From positions 123,116 through 187,115 of the forward strand of contig NZ_JAQLFJ010000006.1 in assembly GCF_028206795.1 (NCBI RefSeq): a stretch of DNA of 64,000 nucleotides. The letters are read 5' to 3'. A program made the translations under genes and the position numbers. The stretch comes from Collinsella aerofaciens. GTDB lineage: Bacteria; Actinomycetota; Coriobacteriia; Coriobacteriales; Coriobacteriaceae. Below the pieces are notes generated by a model that did no database searches, was not told where the DNA came from, and saw only the letters and a list, made by a program, of their open reading frames with translations. Below, in pieces: positions 1-9,012 of this stretch (positions within the stretch are counted from its first letter, which is position 1; each line of letters starts with the position of its first letter).

Positions 1-14
1 TTGCCATGCACATC

Positions 15-43
15 ATGACCATCGGTTAGTCCGCAGCATTTAA
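15..43 (+). promoter_or_regulatory. putative feoA promoter
   Basis: A weak -35 (ATGACC, 15-20), a 17-base spacer (21-37) and an AT-rich -10 (ATTTAA, 38-43) lie just before feoA. The spacer matches 15 of 17 bases of the spacer of the promoter at 53825-53853 in front of the ferrosome-like genes, which is the main reason to believe it. Assignment is inference. Confidence 0.4.
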
Positions 44-65
44 AAACTGAAAGGGGGACAAGTAA

Positions 66-287
66 ATGAAGACGTTGGGTGACGTTAAGGTGGGCGAGAG
101 CTCCACGATCGTCAAGCTTCACGGTGAGGGCGCGCTGCGCCGCCACCTTATGGACCTGGGGCTCATCAAGGGCACTTCGTTCAAGGTCGTAAAGGTTGCA
201 CCGCTCGGTGATCCGGTCGAGATCAACGTGCGCGGCTACGAGCTTTCCATCCGCAAGGAGGAGGCCGCCGTCGTCGAGGTCCAGTAA
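66..287 (+). CDS. feoA: FeoA, ferrous iron transport protein A
   Basis: This 73-residue protein is an SH3-like FeoA domain, the small cytoplasmic partner of the FeoB ferrous iron transporter. The N-terminus leads into a typical FeoA core (residues about 20-33, HGEGALRRHLMDLGLIKG), and the C-terminus carries the usual LSIRKEEA stretch. Length is normal for a stand-alone FeoA. The ATG follows a purine-rich AAAGGGGGA ribosome site. feoB begins 123 bases downstream and the pair form the feo operon. Its role is known from the family: it binds FeoB and supports Fe2+ uptake. Confidence 0.95.
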   Translation: MKTLGDVKVGESSTIVKLHGEGALRRHLMDLGLIKGTSFKVVKVAPLGDPVEINVRGYELSIRKEEAAVVEVQ

Positions 288-318
288 GGACTCGCGGCGC
301 ATATTTCTGCAGATAAAG

Positions 319-337
319 TTAGGTTTTTCTAACTTAA
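319..337. promoter_or_regulatory. DtxR/IdeR-like iron box upstream of feoB
   Basis: TTAGGTTTTTCTAACTTAA matches 15 of 19 positions of the DtxR/IdeR consensus (TTAGGTTAGSCTAACCTAA as I recall it). It sits in the 123-base feoA-feoB gap, 73 bases before the feoB start, so it probably controls an internal promoter by iron. No regulator gene of this family is in the window. Confidence 0.55.
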
Positions 338-410
338 TGCAGCATCTTTGAAGCACATTATCCAGCCCGCGCGGAGAAAGCAGCGCAGGCACACAAGGAA
401 GAAGGATTGA

Positions 411-2738
411 ATGGCGGATTCTCAGATCCATGTCGCGCTGGCGGGTAACCCCAACTGCGGCAAGACCACGCTTTTCAACCTGATCACCGGCGCCAACGGC
501 TACGTTGGCAACTGGCCCGGTGTCACGGTTGAGAAAAAGGAAGCCAAGCTCCTGAGCGACAAGAACGTTACCATCACGGACCTCCCCGGCATCTACTCGC
601 TTTCCCCCTATAGCCCCGAGGAGCAGTGCTCGCGCGATTACCTCATGAGCGGCGAGCCCGATGTCGTCGTCCAGGTGGTCGACGCCACCAACTTGGAGCG
701 CAACCTGTACCTGGCGCTTCAGGTTATCGAGACCGGCCTGCCCGTGGTCGTCGCCCTCAACATGGCCGACTTGGTCGAGAAGAACGGCGACAAGATCGAC
801 ACGGACAAGCTCTCCAAGAAGCTCGGCTGCCCGGTCATGATGATCTCGGCCCTTAAGAACAAGGGCATCAACGAGCTGTTCGAGCAGGTCAAGAAGTCCG
901 CTGCTTCCAAGGGCCAGGTGCCGGAGCACAAGTTCGATTCCTCCATCGAGGACGTTCTGGACCACATCGAGAACAATCTGCCGGCGAGCGTTCCCGCCAA
1001 CAAGCGTCGCTACTACGCCGTCAAGCTGTTCGAGCGCGACGCGGACGCCTGCAAGCTCATCAACCTCACTAAGGAGAAGGCCGCTCGCGTCGAGCAGCTG
1101 GTCGCCCAGTGCGAGCAGGATTGCGACGACGACGCCGAGTCCATCATCACCGGCGAGCGCTACGGCGTGATCGCCCACATCATCGACGAGTGCCTCACCA
1201 AGGCTCCGGCCAAGATGAGCACCTCCGAGAAGATCGACCGTGTGGTTACCAACCGTATCTTGGGCCTGCCGATCTTTGTGGTCATCATGTTCTGCGTGTA
1301 CTACATTGCCGTCTCTACCTTGGGCGGCACGGTGACCGACTTCACCAACGACCAGCTCTTTGGCACCGACGGTTGGTATGTGCTCGGCCAGGGCCGCGAC
1401 GCCTACGACGCAGCTGTCGAGGCTGCGGGTGACGCCGCCGACTCGGTCGACCCGGCACAGTACGGCCCCTATGTTCCGGGTATTACCACCGTGGTGCACG
1501 ATGCCCTTGTGGCGGGCGGCACCGAGGACGGTGGCCTGGTCGATTCGCTGGTCTGTGACGGTATCGTCGGCGGTCTGGGCGCCATCTTCGGCTTCGTGCC
1601 GCAGATGTTCCTGCTGTTCGTGATGCTGTCTTTCTTGGAGGACTGCGGCTACATGGCCCGCGTCGCCTTCATCATGGACCGCGTGTTCCGCCGCTTTGGC
1701 CTGTCCGGCAAGTCCTTTATCCCCATGCTCGTGTCCTCGGGCTGCGGCGTCCCCGGCGTCATGGCCACCAAGACCATCGAGAACGAGAAGGACCGCCGCA
1801 TGACGGTCATGACCACCACGTTTATTCCCTGTGGCGCCAAGCTGCCGATCATCGCTCTGCTCATGGGTTCCATCATCGGCGATTCTTCCACCACCGCCGC
1901 ATGGATCAGCCCGCTGTTCTACTTCTTGGGCGTCTTTGCCGTCATCGCCTCGGGCCTCATGCTCAAGAAGACCAAGCTCTTCGCCGGTCGCCCGACGCCG
2001 TTCGTTATGGAGCTTCCCGCCTATCACTTCCCGGCAATCCGCTCTTGGGCGCTGCATGTATGGGAGCGCTGCTGGGCCTTTATCAAGAAGGCCGGCACGG
2101 TCATCTTCGCGTCCACCGTCGTGGTTTGGTTCCTCTCCAACTTTGGTAGCTACAACGGTTCCTTCGGCTTCCTGCCTGCGATGGACGGCATCCCCGAGGA
2201 GTTTATGGACTACTCCGTGCTCGCCATGCTGGGCAACCTGGTCGCTTGGATCTTCGCCCCGCTCGGCTTTAGCACCTGGCAGGCCACCGCGCTGACTGTC
2301 TCTGGACTTGTCGCCAAGGAGAACGTCGTCGCCACCGCCGGCTCGCTGCTGTCCGTTGCCGACGCCGCCGAGACCGACCCGAGCCTGTGGACCGCGTTCG
2401 CCGGCATGTTCCCGACTATGGGCGCTTGCGTTGCCTTTGGCGCCTTTAACCTGCTGTGCGCCCCGTGCTTTGCCGCCATGGGCACTATCCGCAACCAGAT
2501 GGACTCCGGCAAGTGGACCGCGATTGCCATCGGCTACGAGTGCGCCTTTGCCTGGGTGATCGGCCTGTTCATCAACCAGTTCTACAACCTGCTTGTCCTT
2601 GGCCAGTTTGGTATTTGGACGGTTGTAGCCATCGTTCTGCTGGTTGCGATGCTCTTCCAGATCTTCCGTCCCATGCCCAAGCACGCTTGGACCGACGAGG
2701 ACGAGACCAACACCGCTTCCGCTGCAGTTTCCGCTTAA
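411..2738 (+). CDS. feoB: FeoB, GTP-dependent ferrous iron transporter
   Basis: A 775-residue inner-membrane Fe2+ transporter. The N-terminal G domain shows G1 GNPNCGKTT (12-20), the switch region around residues 32-42, DLPG (57-60) and NMAD (117-120). A helical GDI-like linker follows, then the polytopic membrane part with the conserved SSGCGVPGV Gate motif and a second Gate half near the C-terminus. Length is typical of bacterial FeoB. The start ATG follows GGAAGAAGG. It lies between feoA and a Cys-rich FeoB-associated protein, the standard feo arrangement, and a DtxR-like box precedes it. Confidence 0.97.
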   Translation: MADSQIHVALAGNPNCGKTTLFNLITGANGYVGNWPGVTVEKKEAKLLSDKNVTITDLPGIYSLSPYSPEEQCSRDYLMSGEPDVVVQVVDATNLERNLYLALQVIETGLPVVVALNMADLVEKNGDKIDTDKLSKKLGCPVMMISALKNKGINELFEQVKKSAASKGQVPEHKFDSSIEDVLDHIENNLPASVPANKRRYYAVKLFERDADACKLINLTKEKAARVEQLVAQCEQDCDDDAESIITGERYGVIAHIIDECLTKAPAKMSTSEKIDRVVTNRILGLPIFVVIMFCVYYIAVSTLGGTVTDFTNDQLFGTDGWYVLGQGRDAYDAAVEAAGDAADSVDPAQYGPYVPGITTVVHDALVAGGTEDGGLVDSLVCDGIVGGLGAIFGFVPQMFLLFVMLSFLEDCGYMARVAFIMDRVFRRFGLSGKSFIPMLVSSGCGVPGVMATKTIENEKDRRMTVMTTTFIPCGAKLPIIALLMGSIIGDSSTTAAWISPLFYFLGVFAVIASGLMLKKTKLFAGRPTPFVMELPAYHFPAIRSWALHVWERCWAFIKKAGTVIFASTVVVWFLSNFGSYNGSFGFLPAMDGIPEEFMDYSVLAMLGNLVAWIFAPLGFSTWQATALTVSGLVAKENVVATAGSLLSVADAAETDPSLWTAFAGMFPTMGACVAFGAFNLLCAPCFAAMGTIRNQMDSGKWTAIAIGYECAFAWVIGLFINQFYNLLVLGQFGIWTVVAIVLLVAMLFQIFRPMPKHAWTDEDETNTASAAVSA

Positions 2739-2767
2739 GTCCGAATAAGGATCAGTCCCTTTCCACG

Positions 2768-2804
2768 AGCCCGGGTGTCCCAGCGACACTCGGGCTTTTT
2801 GGTG
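2768..2804 (+). terminator. rho-independent terminator after feoB
   Basis: GC-rich hairpin: AGCCCGGGTGTC paired with GACACTCGGGCT across a short loop, followed by TTTTT. It lies 30 bases after the feoB stop. Confidence 0.85.
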
Positions 2805-2846
2805 AGGGAGATGTGGCGTTTCCGCAGATAAAACCGACCAAAATAT

Positions 2847-2867
2847 ACCTGTCCCTTTTTGGCAGGT
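2847..2867. repeat. 21-base repeat, inverted copy of 32056-32076
   Basis: The 21 bases are the exact reverse complement of 32056-32076. The sequence itself is a weak hairpin (ACCTG...CAGGT). It is in the leader of the small Cys-rich gene that follows. Confidence 0.7.
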
Positions 2868-2913
2868 GGAGAATGGGGTAAAGTAAGTGATGGTTAACTA
2901 GAGGAGGCTTGCT

Positions 2914-3114
2914 ATGGCACCTATCGATATTGTTGTACTGGCTATTATCGGTATTGCGTTTGTCGCCGTGTGCGTGCGCATTTATCGCAAGGGCACCTGC
3001 GCCGACTGCGCTCAGGGCGGCGTTTGCACGGGACATTGTTCCAACAAAAAAACCTGCGCCGCACTTAAGGGCGTGGACAAAATTGCCGAAGACTTGGGTC
3101 GCGGTATCAAATAA
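2914..3114 (+). CDS. FeoB-associated Cys-rich membrane protein
   Basis: A 66-residue protein with one N-terminal membrane helix (about residues 5-23) and a Cys-rich tail with the pattern TCADC...GGVCTGHC...KTC. This matches the family of small FeoB-associated Cys-rich proteins found after feoB in many anaerobes, proposed to act in place of FeoC; the exact role is not settled. AGAGGAGG precedes the ATG by a good distance. It is separated from feoB by a terminator and so may have its own promoter. Confidence 0.85.
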   Translation: MAPIDIVVLAIIGIAFVAVCVRIYRKGTCADCAQGGVCTGHCSNKKTCAALKGVDKIAEDLGRGIK

Positions 3115-3160
3115 GGTCCAGGCATCCAGGCGCCTCGCGAGTATCCGTTCGCGGGGCGCT

Positions 3161-3307
3161 TTGTGCATTTGGACGCGAGCGCGGCGAGTTGAAGAGTATT
3201 TTTGGGGTATCGCTAACTATGTGGTCAACGGCCCGCTCACCGTGGTTCATGCCGTGGCAGGCGCTAAGCTCGCCGTCGAAGGCATGACCAACTACCTGGG
3301 CCTCTAA
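3161..3307 (+). CDS. possible 48-residue small protein or gene remnant
   Basis: An open frame from a TTG, preceded by GCGGGG, encodes a peptide with a basic start and an amphipathic to hydrophobic remainder (GPLTVVHAVAGAKLAVEGM). The composition looks protein-like, but the start codon is weak and I recognise no family. It could be the C-terminal remnant of a lost gene. It falls in the otherwise empty gap between the feo genes and the kdpE end. Confidence 0.25.
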   Translation: MCIWTRARRVEEYFWGIANYVVNGPLTVVHAVAGAKLAVEGMTNYLGL

Positions 3308-3323
3308 CTCCATCCCACCCATC

Positions 3324-3395
3324 AGTTGCGGTGAAATACGGACTGTTTTGGCTGTCAAAGGCCTCATCTACTCCGTATTCCACCGCAACTTTTTT
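3324..3395. repeat. kdp-flanking hairpin repeat, copy 1
   Basis: A 19-base arm (3324-3342) and its complement with one mismatch (3372-3390) enclose a 29-base loop and are followed by a T run. The loop as well as the stem is conserved in copy 2 at 11732-11803. It lies just past the kdpE end and may terminate transcription from the feo side. Confidence 0.85.
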
Positions 3396-3405
3396 GTGGG
3401 GTGGG

Positions 3406-4110
3406 CTAGAGACGCTGCATGCGGTACCCGACACCCATGTGCGTCTGAATCATCTTGGGGTGAGAGGGGTCTGCCTCGATCTTCTTGCGCAGGGTGCGCA
3501 TGAACACGCGCAGGCTCGCCAGATCGCTGTCCCAGCTCGTGCCCCATATCTCGCGGGTGATGAAGGTGTGGGTGAGCACCTTGTCGACGTTTTTCGCCAG
3601 AAGGACGAGCAATTTGTACTCGGTTGGGGTGAGCGAGAGCTCGCGTCCGTCTTTCGTCGCGTATCCCGCGGCGTAGTCGATATGCAGCGGACCGTTGTCG
3701 AACGTGCTCGCTTCTGTCGACTCGCTCGACGCCATCGAGGAGCGCCTCAAATTCGCACGGACGCGCGCGAGCAACTCATCCACAGAAAAGGGCTTGGTGA
3801 GGTAGTCGTCTGCCCCTGCGTCAAGTGCTGCAATCTTGTCGGAATCTTCGGAGCGCGCCGAAATGACGATAATGGGGACTGCCGACCAGCTTCTGATCTT
3901 CGTGATGACCTCGATACCGTCAATGTCGGGAAGGCCGAGGTCGAGCATGATGAGGCTGGGACCGTGCGACACCGCATCCATGATGGCAGCCTGGCCGTTG
4001 CAAACCTTGCTCACGACGTAGCCGTGGAGGTCAAGCGCGGTCGAAACGAGGTTTTGAACGGTCAGGTCATCTTCGACCAGGAGGATGCGTGGCTTAGCGG
4101 CATTATTCAT
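3406..4110 (-). CDS. kdpE: KdpE, potassium-responsive response regulator
   Basis: A 234-residue OmpR-family response regulator. The receiver has the acidic pocket LVEDD (11-15), phosphoacceptor Asp57 (MLDLGLPD) and the TKPF lysine; the C-terminal winged helix ends in GVGYRM. I chose the ATG at 4110, where the receiver begins and which overlaps the kdpD stop by 8 bases, rather than a longer upstream frame. It is co-transcribed with the KdpD kinase and divergent from kdpFABC, which it is known to activate in other bacteria under K+ limitation or osmotic stress. Confidence 0.93.
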   Translation of the reverse strand: MNNAAKPRILLVEDDLTVQNLVSTALDLHGYVVSKVCNGQAAIMDAVSHGPSLIMLDLGLPDIDGIEVITKIRSWSAVPIIVISARSEDSDKIAALDAGADDYLTKPFSVDELLARVRANLRRSSMASSESTEASTFDNGPLHIDYAAGYATKDGRELSLTPTEYKLLVLLAKNVDKVLTHTFITREIWGTSWDSDLASLRVFMRTLRKKIEADPSHPKMIQTHMGVGYRMQRL

Positions 4111-6838
4111 GAATCTCGATCTCCTCGGCGGGCAGGGTAAAACGGAAGACGGCCCCATGGGGGTGGTTGTCGCGAACTTCGATGACGCCGCCATGTGCCT
4201 CCACGATGGAGCGGCAGAGCGACAGCCCAAGGCCGATGCTTCGACGCGAATCCACGGGCTGCGTATTGCTTGAGGTGAAGAAGCGCTCAAAGATATGAGG
4301 CTTGTCGCAGTCTGCCACACCCGGCCCATCGTCTGCGACGTCCACCACGACGAACGCACCCTCGCGACGTGCGCTGATGGTGACAGTCGAGTCCTCGGGC
4401 GTGTATTTGAAGGCGTTCATGATGAGATTCGTAAGCACCTGCATGATGAGATGGACGTCGATGCGTACCAGCAGGATGTCGTCAGTGTGCTCGATGGTGA
4501 CGGCACGTCCATGCGATGCTTGGGCGACATGGCTGAGGGCGGCCTCGATGACCTCGTCGATGAGCTCGGATGTTAAGTTGAGGCGAATGGTGCCGTCCTC
4601 GACGCGTGTGATGGCGAGGAGGTTCTCCACGGTATCGATAAGCCAGAGGGAGTCATCGTAGATGGCATCGGCAAGATCGCAGCGTTGTTCGAGGCTAAGC
4701 CTCTCGTCGCTCTTCCGAAGGATTGCCGCAGATCCGGATATAGCCGTGAGGGGTGTCCTCAAATCGTGGCCGATGGAGCGCAAAAGGTTGGCGCGCAGCT
4801 GCTCGTTTTTCGCCAAGACCGCAGCCTCTTCGCGCTCTTGCGCCGCCCGGTCACTTTCGAGCGCCAAGGCGCATTCACCTACGATAGATAGGACGATCGA
4901 ATGCTCGAAGGCTTCGATCTCGCGCCCCTCCAGGTCGATGCCGATGACACCGAATACCTTGTCGCCGGTGCGAACCGCGAGGTAGAGACAGCGCGCCTCA
5001 GGCAGGGTCCGCGTGCTTGCGCCCGCGCGCTTGTTGTTGGTGTAGGTCCAGGTTGCAACGGCGCGCTCGTAGTCGGTGAGCAGCGACGCGGATCGGTTTT
5101 CGGTGCCAGCGGACTCATAGAGCGCCTTGCCGAGCGTGCCGTGTTCGGCGGTGTAGAAGACCACGTCGAGTTTTAGCAGTTTGACGAGTTGGTTCATGGC
5201 GACGCGGGCACACTCCTCCGCGCTATGGGCTTGCTGCAAGAGCTGGTTCGTTTCGAGGAGTACGCGCGTTTTGAATGCGTTCTCGGCGGAGGTACGGGCG
5301 TTGTCGGCGATGCGCGCAGTTAACTCGCCGGCGACCATAGCGGTAGCGAACATGATGCCGAACGTGACCAGATAGCTTCGGTCGTAGCTGGCGAGCGAAA
5401 ACAGAGGCGTGACGAAGCAGAAGTTGTAAAGCACTACAGAGAGTACGCTCGATACGATCGTGCAGATACGCCCCGTCGTGGTGACGGCGGTCAGCAGGGC
5501 CGTGAGGATATAGAGGGATATGATGCTGGAATCGGCAAATCCCAGATGGCGGAAAGCCGTGCCGATCGCCGTGGCGACAAGAGAGAGGGCCAGCGTGCGA
5601 AGCACGTCTCGGCTGCTGGGCGGCTGCAGGGCGACCGCGCGGCGGCGTCCTTTGGGCCGGGAGGGCGGAGTCGACTGGTCTGGAATGATGTAAATGTCGA
5701 GGTTCGGGGCGAATGTTATGAGCTGTTCTACGAGAGATTTGCGGCCGAAGAGGGCCTGACGGACGCTGCTGCGCTCGCCCGTGCGCCCCATGACGATCTT
5801 CGAAATACCCGACAGGCGCGCGAACTCGGAGATCTGAAACGCGATGTCGTCGCCATAGACGGTTTCCATATGTGCTCCGAGCTGCTCGGCTAGGGCGATA
5901 TTGGCTGCAAGCTTGGCGCGCTCATCATCGCTCATGGCTTGCGTGCGCGGGCTCTCTACGAACAGGGCGACGAGCTCGCTGCGAAACGCTTTCGCCATGC
6001 GTGCGGCGGCACGGACGATGCGGGGATTGGTCGGCGCCGGGGAGACACAGACTAAGATACGCTCCCTGGTGTAGTAGTCACGGTTTCCCAGCACGCGTGC
6101 GGCATCTGTGAGGTGGCCGGTGCGATCGGCGCAGCGGCGCAGCGCGATTTCTCGGAGTGCGGTGAGGTTCTCGACGGTAAAAAAATGCTGTTGCGCTCGG
6201 TCGGCTTGTGCGGGACGGTAGACGAGGCCGGCGCGAAGGCGCTCAAGTAGGTCTTCGGGCTCTATGTCGACGAGCTCGACCTGGTCGGCATCATCGAAGA
6301 TACGGTCGGGGATTCGTTCGCTCACGACAACGCCGGTGATGGATGCAACCATGTCGTTTAGGCTCTCGATGTGCTGAACGTTCACGGTCGTATAGACGTC
6401 GATGCCCGCATGTAGAAGTTCCTCGACGTCTTGATAGCGTTTGTCGTGGCGAGACCCCGGCGCATTCGTATGGGCAAGCTCGTCGACAAGGATGAGCTGA
6501 GGGGCGCGTTCGATAGCCGTATCTAGATCGAACTCGCTGAGCGCAATGCCGTTGTGCTCGATGAGTTTACAGGGCACGTTCTCAAGCCCTTGTGCAAGAT
6601 GGGCAGTTGCCGGACGTTCGTGCGGCTCGATGTATCCCGCGACGACATCGACACCTCGCCGCTTGGCGGCGTGGGCGGCTTGAAGCATCGCATAGGTTTT
6701 ACCTGTGCCAGCAGCGTAGCCAAAGAAAATCTTGAGGTGTCCCCGGCTGGTTCGAGCGTCGTCGGCGACCTCGTCTTTCTCAATTGCCTTGAGGATGAGG
6801 TCTGGATTGACGCGAGTGTCCGATGCGTCGCGCTGCAT
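4103..6838 (-). CDS. kdpD: KdpD, potassium sensor histidine kinase
   Basis: A 911-residue sensor kinase. The N-terminal KdpD domain has a P-loop-like GYAAGTGKT (40-48), followed by a universal-stress-protein-like domain, the four-helix membrane region and a GAF-like segment. The kinase core has His691 in HDLRTP, an N box (NLIMNAFKYTP) and G boxes DDGPG and GLGLSL. I chose the ATG at 6838 because AGAAAGG precedes it; a longer frame to 6934 lacks a ribosome site. It overlaps kdpE by 8 bases, so the two are translationally coupled. Confidence 0.95.
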   Translation of the reverse strand: MQRDASDTRVNPDLILKAIEKDEVADDARTSRGHLKIFFGYAAGTGKTYAMLQAAHAAKRRGVDVVAGYIEPHERPATAHLAQGLENVPCKLIEHNGIALSEFDLDTAIERAPQLILVDELAHTNAPGSRHDKRYQDVEELLHAGIDVYTTVNVQHIESLNDMVASITGVVVSERIPDRIFDDADQVELVDIEPEDLLERLRAGLVYRPAQADRAQQHFFTVENLTALREIALRRCADRTGHLTDAARVLGNRDYYTRERILVCVSPAPTNPRIVRAAARMAKAFRSELVALFVESPRTQAMSDDERAKLAANIALAEQLGAHMETVYGDDIAFQISEFARLSGISKIVMGRTGERSSVRQALFGRKSLVEQLITFAPNLDIYIIPDQSTPPSRPKGRRRAVALQPPSSRDVLRTLALSLVATAIGTAFRHLGFADSSIISLYILTALLTAVTTTGRICTIVSSVLSVVLYNFCFVTPLFSLASYDRSYLVTFGIMFATAMVAGELTARIADNARTSAENAFKTRVLLETNQLLQQAHSAEECARVAMNQLVKLLKLDVVFYTAEHGTLGKALYESAGTENRSASLLTDYERAVATWTYTNNKRAGASTRTLPEARCLYLAVRTGDKVFGVIGIDLEGREIEAFEHSIVLSIVGECALALESDRAAQEREEAAVLAKNEQLRANLLRSIGHDLRTPLTAISGSAAILRKSDERLSLEQRCDLADAIYDDSLWLIDTVENLLAITRVEDGTIRLNLTSELIDEVIEAALSHVAQASHGRAVTIEHTDDILLVRIDVHLIMQVLTNLIMNAFKYTPEDSTVTISARREGAFVVVDVADDGPGVADCDKPHIFERFFTSSNTQPVDSRRSIGLGLSLCRSIVEAHGGVIEVRDNHPHGAVFRFTLPAEEIEIHE

Positions 6839-6949
6839 AGCGTAGCCTTTCTGAAGCGTTGTCCATGCGTGCATACGCGGTGAGGGCGCCGCTGTATGCT
6901 CGCGAGGTCGAGTATAGGCGCACTGCAGCAGCAATAGTGCTTTCTACCT

Positions 6950-6971
6950 GCATCTTTACGGCATCTTAAGG
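6950..6971. promoter_or_regulatory. tandem 11-base direct repeats, candidate KdpE site
   Basis: GCATCTTTACG and GCATCTTAAGG are adjacent with an exact 11-base period, the spacing of OmpR-family dimer sites. They lie in the kdpD/kdpF divergent region. KdpE binding is inference. Confidence 0.4.
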
Positions 6972-7082
6972 TCGTGAGCCCCAGCCCTCACGCCTCTTTA
7001 ATCCCTAGAAGCGTTTACTGTCCCCAGGCGCTTGCGAGAGCAGGCGTCCGAGGCATCGGACCGCGCGTGAAAGGGGCGGTGA

Positions 7083-7169
7083 ATGGACATCCTCATTCCC
7101 ATCATCGGAGTCGTCTGCATTGGACTCCTTATCTATTACATCTACATTCTGATGAGGAGTGATTCGTAA
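7083..7169 (+). CDS. kdpF: KdpF, small subunit of the Kdp potassium pump
   Basis: A 28-residue hydrophobic peptide, MDILIPIIGVVCIGLLIYYI followed by a short polar end. It is a single membrane helix, as expected for KdpF, which stabilises the KdpABC complex. The ATG follows GAAAGGGGCGGTGA. It ends 3 bases before kdpA, in the standard kdpFABC order. Position, size and hydrophobic profile support the call; sequence alone would not be conclusive. Confidence 0.85.
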   Translation: MDILIPIIGVVCIGLLIYYIYILMRSDS

Positions 7170-7172
7170 ACT

Positions 7173-8996
7173 ATGGACGCTGCGATTCAGTACATCTTGT
7201 ACTTTGCCGTGCTCGTCGTCCTGGCCGTTCCGCTCGGTCGGTTCATGGCCCATATCATGGATGGTGAGCATACGTTCCTGTCGCCTGTGATTGCTCCTGT
7301 GGAGCGTGGCGTCTATCGTCTGCTTCGCATCGACGCGGCAGAGCAGATGGGGTGTAGGCGCTATCTGGCGAGCGTGCTGGTCTTTTCGGGGATCGGCCTC
7401 GTGGCTCTTGTGGCACTCCAGGTGCTTCAGTCCTTCTTGCCAGGCAATCCCCAGCACCTGCCGGGTGTGTCATGGAACCTGTCGTTCAATACGGCTGCTT
7501 CCTTCATAACCAACACTAACTGGCAGTCCTACTCCGGTGAGACCACCCTGTCCTACCTTGTGCAGTTCATGGGTCTCACCGTGCAGAACTTCGTTTCCGC
7601 CGGCACCGGTATCGCGGTCATGTTCGCGCTGATCCGCGGCTTCCGTCAGGTCAAGGAGCAGGGTCTGGGTTCCTTTTGGGTCGACCTCACCCGCACCGTC
7701 CTGTACGTGCTCATCCCGCTGAACCTCGTGTTCGGCATCTGCCTGGCTGCCGGTGGCGTCATCTCCAACTTCCAGCCGGCTCAGAAGGCTGAGCTCGTAG
7801 AGCCCGTCGCTGTCCAGCCTAATGCAGACGGCGGCTGGAGCGTCATCGACGGCGCCGAGATTGAGGGCGACACGGTCAAGGTCGACGGCAAGGTTGTCGA
7901 GGGCGCACGCGTGGTCACCGAGCAGTTCCTGCCCCAGGGTCCCGCGGCTCCTCAGGTCGCCATCAAGCAGTCCGGCACCAACGGCGGCGGCTTCTTCGGC
8001 GTGAACTCCGCTCATCCGTATGAGAACCCCAGTGCCTTCACCAACATCATCGAGATGACCAGCCTGCTGCTGATCCCGGCCGCCTGTTGCTTCACCTTCG
8101 GTATCGGCGTCAAAAACACCAAGCAGGGCAAGGCCATCTTTGCCGCCATGTTCATCCTGCTGGTGATCTTCACCGGCATCATCGCCCTCAACGAGCATGC
8201 GGGCACACCGCAGCTGGCCGATGGCGGAGCGGCCAACATCGAGATGACCGACGGTCAGGCCGGCGGCAACATGGAGGGCAAGGAGAGCCGCTTCGGTATC
8301 GCCTCCTCTTCCACCTGGTCCGCTTTCACGACGGCTGCTTCCAACGGCTCGGTTAACTCCATGCACGACTCCTACACCCCGCTGGGCGGTTTTGTCCAGA
8401 TGCTCCAGATGGCTCTGGGCGAGGTCGTCTTCGGCGGCGTGGGCTGCGGCCTGTACGGCATGATCGGCTTCGCCATCCTCACGGTGTTCATCGCCGGCCT
8501 CATGGTCGGACGCACGCCTGAGTTCCTGGGCAAGAAGATCGAGCCGGGCGAGATGCGCTGGGCAGTTGTCCTGTGCCTGGCAACTCCGTTTGCCATTCTG
8601 GTGTGCTCGGCCATCGCCTGCATGGTGCCCGGTCTTGCCGACCAGCTCAACAATGGTGGCGCGCACGGCTTCTCCGAGGTGCTGTATGCCTTCACCTCAT
8701 GCGGCGGCAACAACGGCTCGGCGTTTGCAGGCATGAACTGCAACATTCCCTGGATCAACGTCATGCTCGGCCTCGAGATGCTGTTCGCCCGCTTCATGCC
8801 CATCATCGGTACGCTGGCTATCGCCGGCTCGCTGGCCAAGAAAGGTAAGGTCGCCGAGAGCGCCGGTACCCTGTCTACCACCAACGGCATGTTCGTATTC
8901 CTGCTCGTGTTCATCGTTCTGCTGATCGGTGCTCTGAGCTTCTTCCCGGCCCTGGCGCTTGGCCCCGTTGCCGAGTTCTTCCAGATGATTGCGTAA
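7173..8996 (+). CDS. kdpA: KdpA, potassium-binding subunit
   Basis: A 607-residue membrane protein of the K+ channel-like KdpA family. Conserved stretches include [14 protein letters not shown] near residue 110, the [15 protein letters not shown] loop near 270, and the final [11 protein letters not shown] pore-loop motif. It is about 45-50 residues longer than usual; the surplus sits before the GTNGGG loop as an acidic segment with repeated DG pairs. It is the ion-selecting subunit of the K+-transporting ATPase and lies between kdpF and kdpB. Confidence 0.96.
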   Translation: MDAAIQYILYFAVLVVLAVPLGRFMAHIMDGEHTFLSPVIAPVERGVYRLLRIDAAEQMGCRRYLASVLVFSGIGLVALVALQVLQSFLPGNPQHLPGVSWNLSFNTAASFITNTNWQSYSGETTLSYLVQFMGLTVQNFVSAGTGIAVMFALIRGFRQVKEQGLGSFWVDLTRTVLYVLIPLNLVFGICLAAGGVISNFQPAQKAELVEPVAVQPNADGGWSVIDGAEIEGDTVKVDGKVVEGARVVTEQFLPQGPAAPQVAIKQSGTNGGGFFGVNSAHPYENPSAFTNIIEMTSLLLIPAACCFTFGIGVKNTKQGKAIFAAMFILLVIFTGIIALNEHAGTPQLADGGAANIEMTDGQAGGNMEGKESRFGIASSSTWSAFTTAASNGSVNSMHDSYTPLGGFVQMLQMALGEVVFGGVGCGLYGMIGFAILTVFIAGLMVGRTPEFLGKKIEPGEMRWAVVLCLATPFAILVCSAIACMVPGLADQLNNGGAHGFSEVLYAFTSCGGNNGSAFAGMNCNIPWINVMLGLEMLFARFMPIIGTLAIAGSLAKKGKVAESAGTLSTTNGMFVFLLVFIVLLIGALSFFPALALGPVAEFFQMIA

Positions 8997-9012
8997 AGGA
9001 GGGCGCAGATTT

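Noticed and set aside
6972..7082. c-di-AMP (ydaO) riboswitch before kdpF
   Set aside because: Such riboswitches can control potassium genes, but I cannot find the conserved core sequences here.
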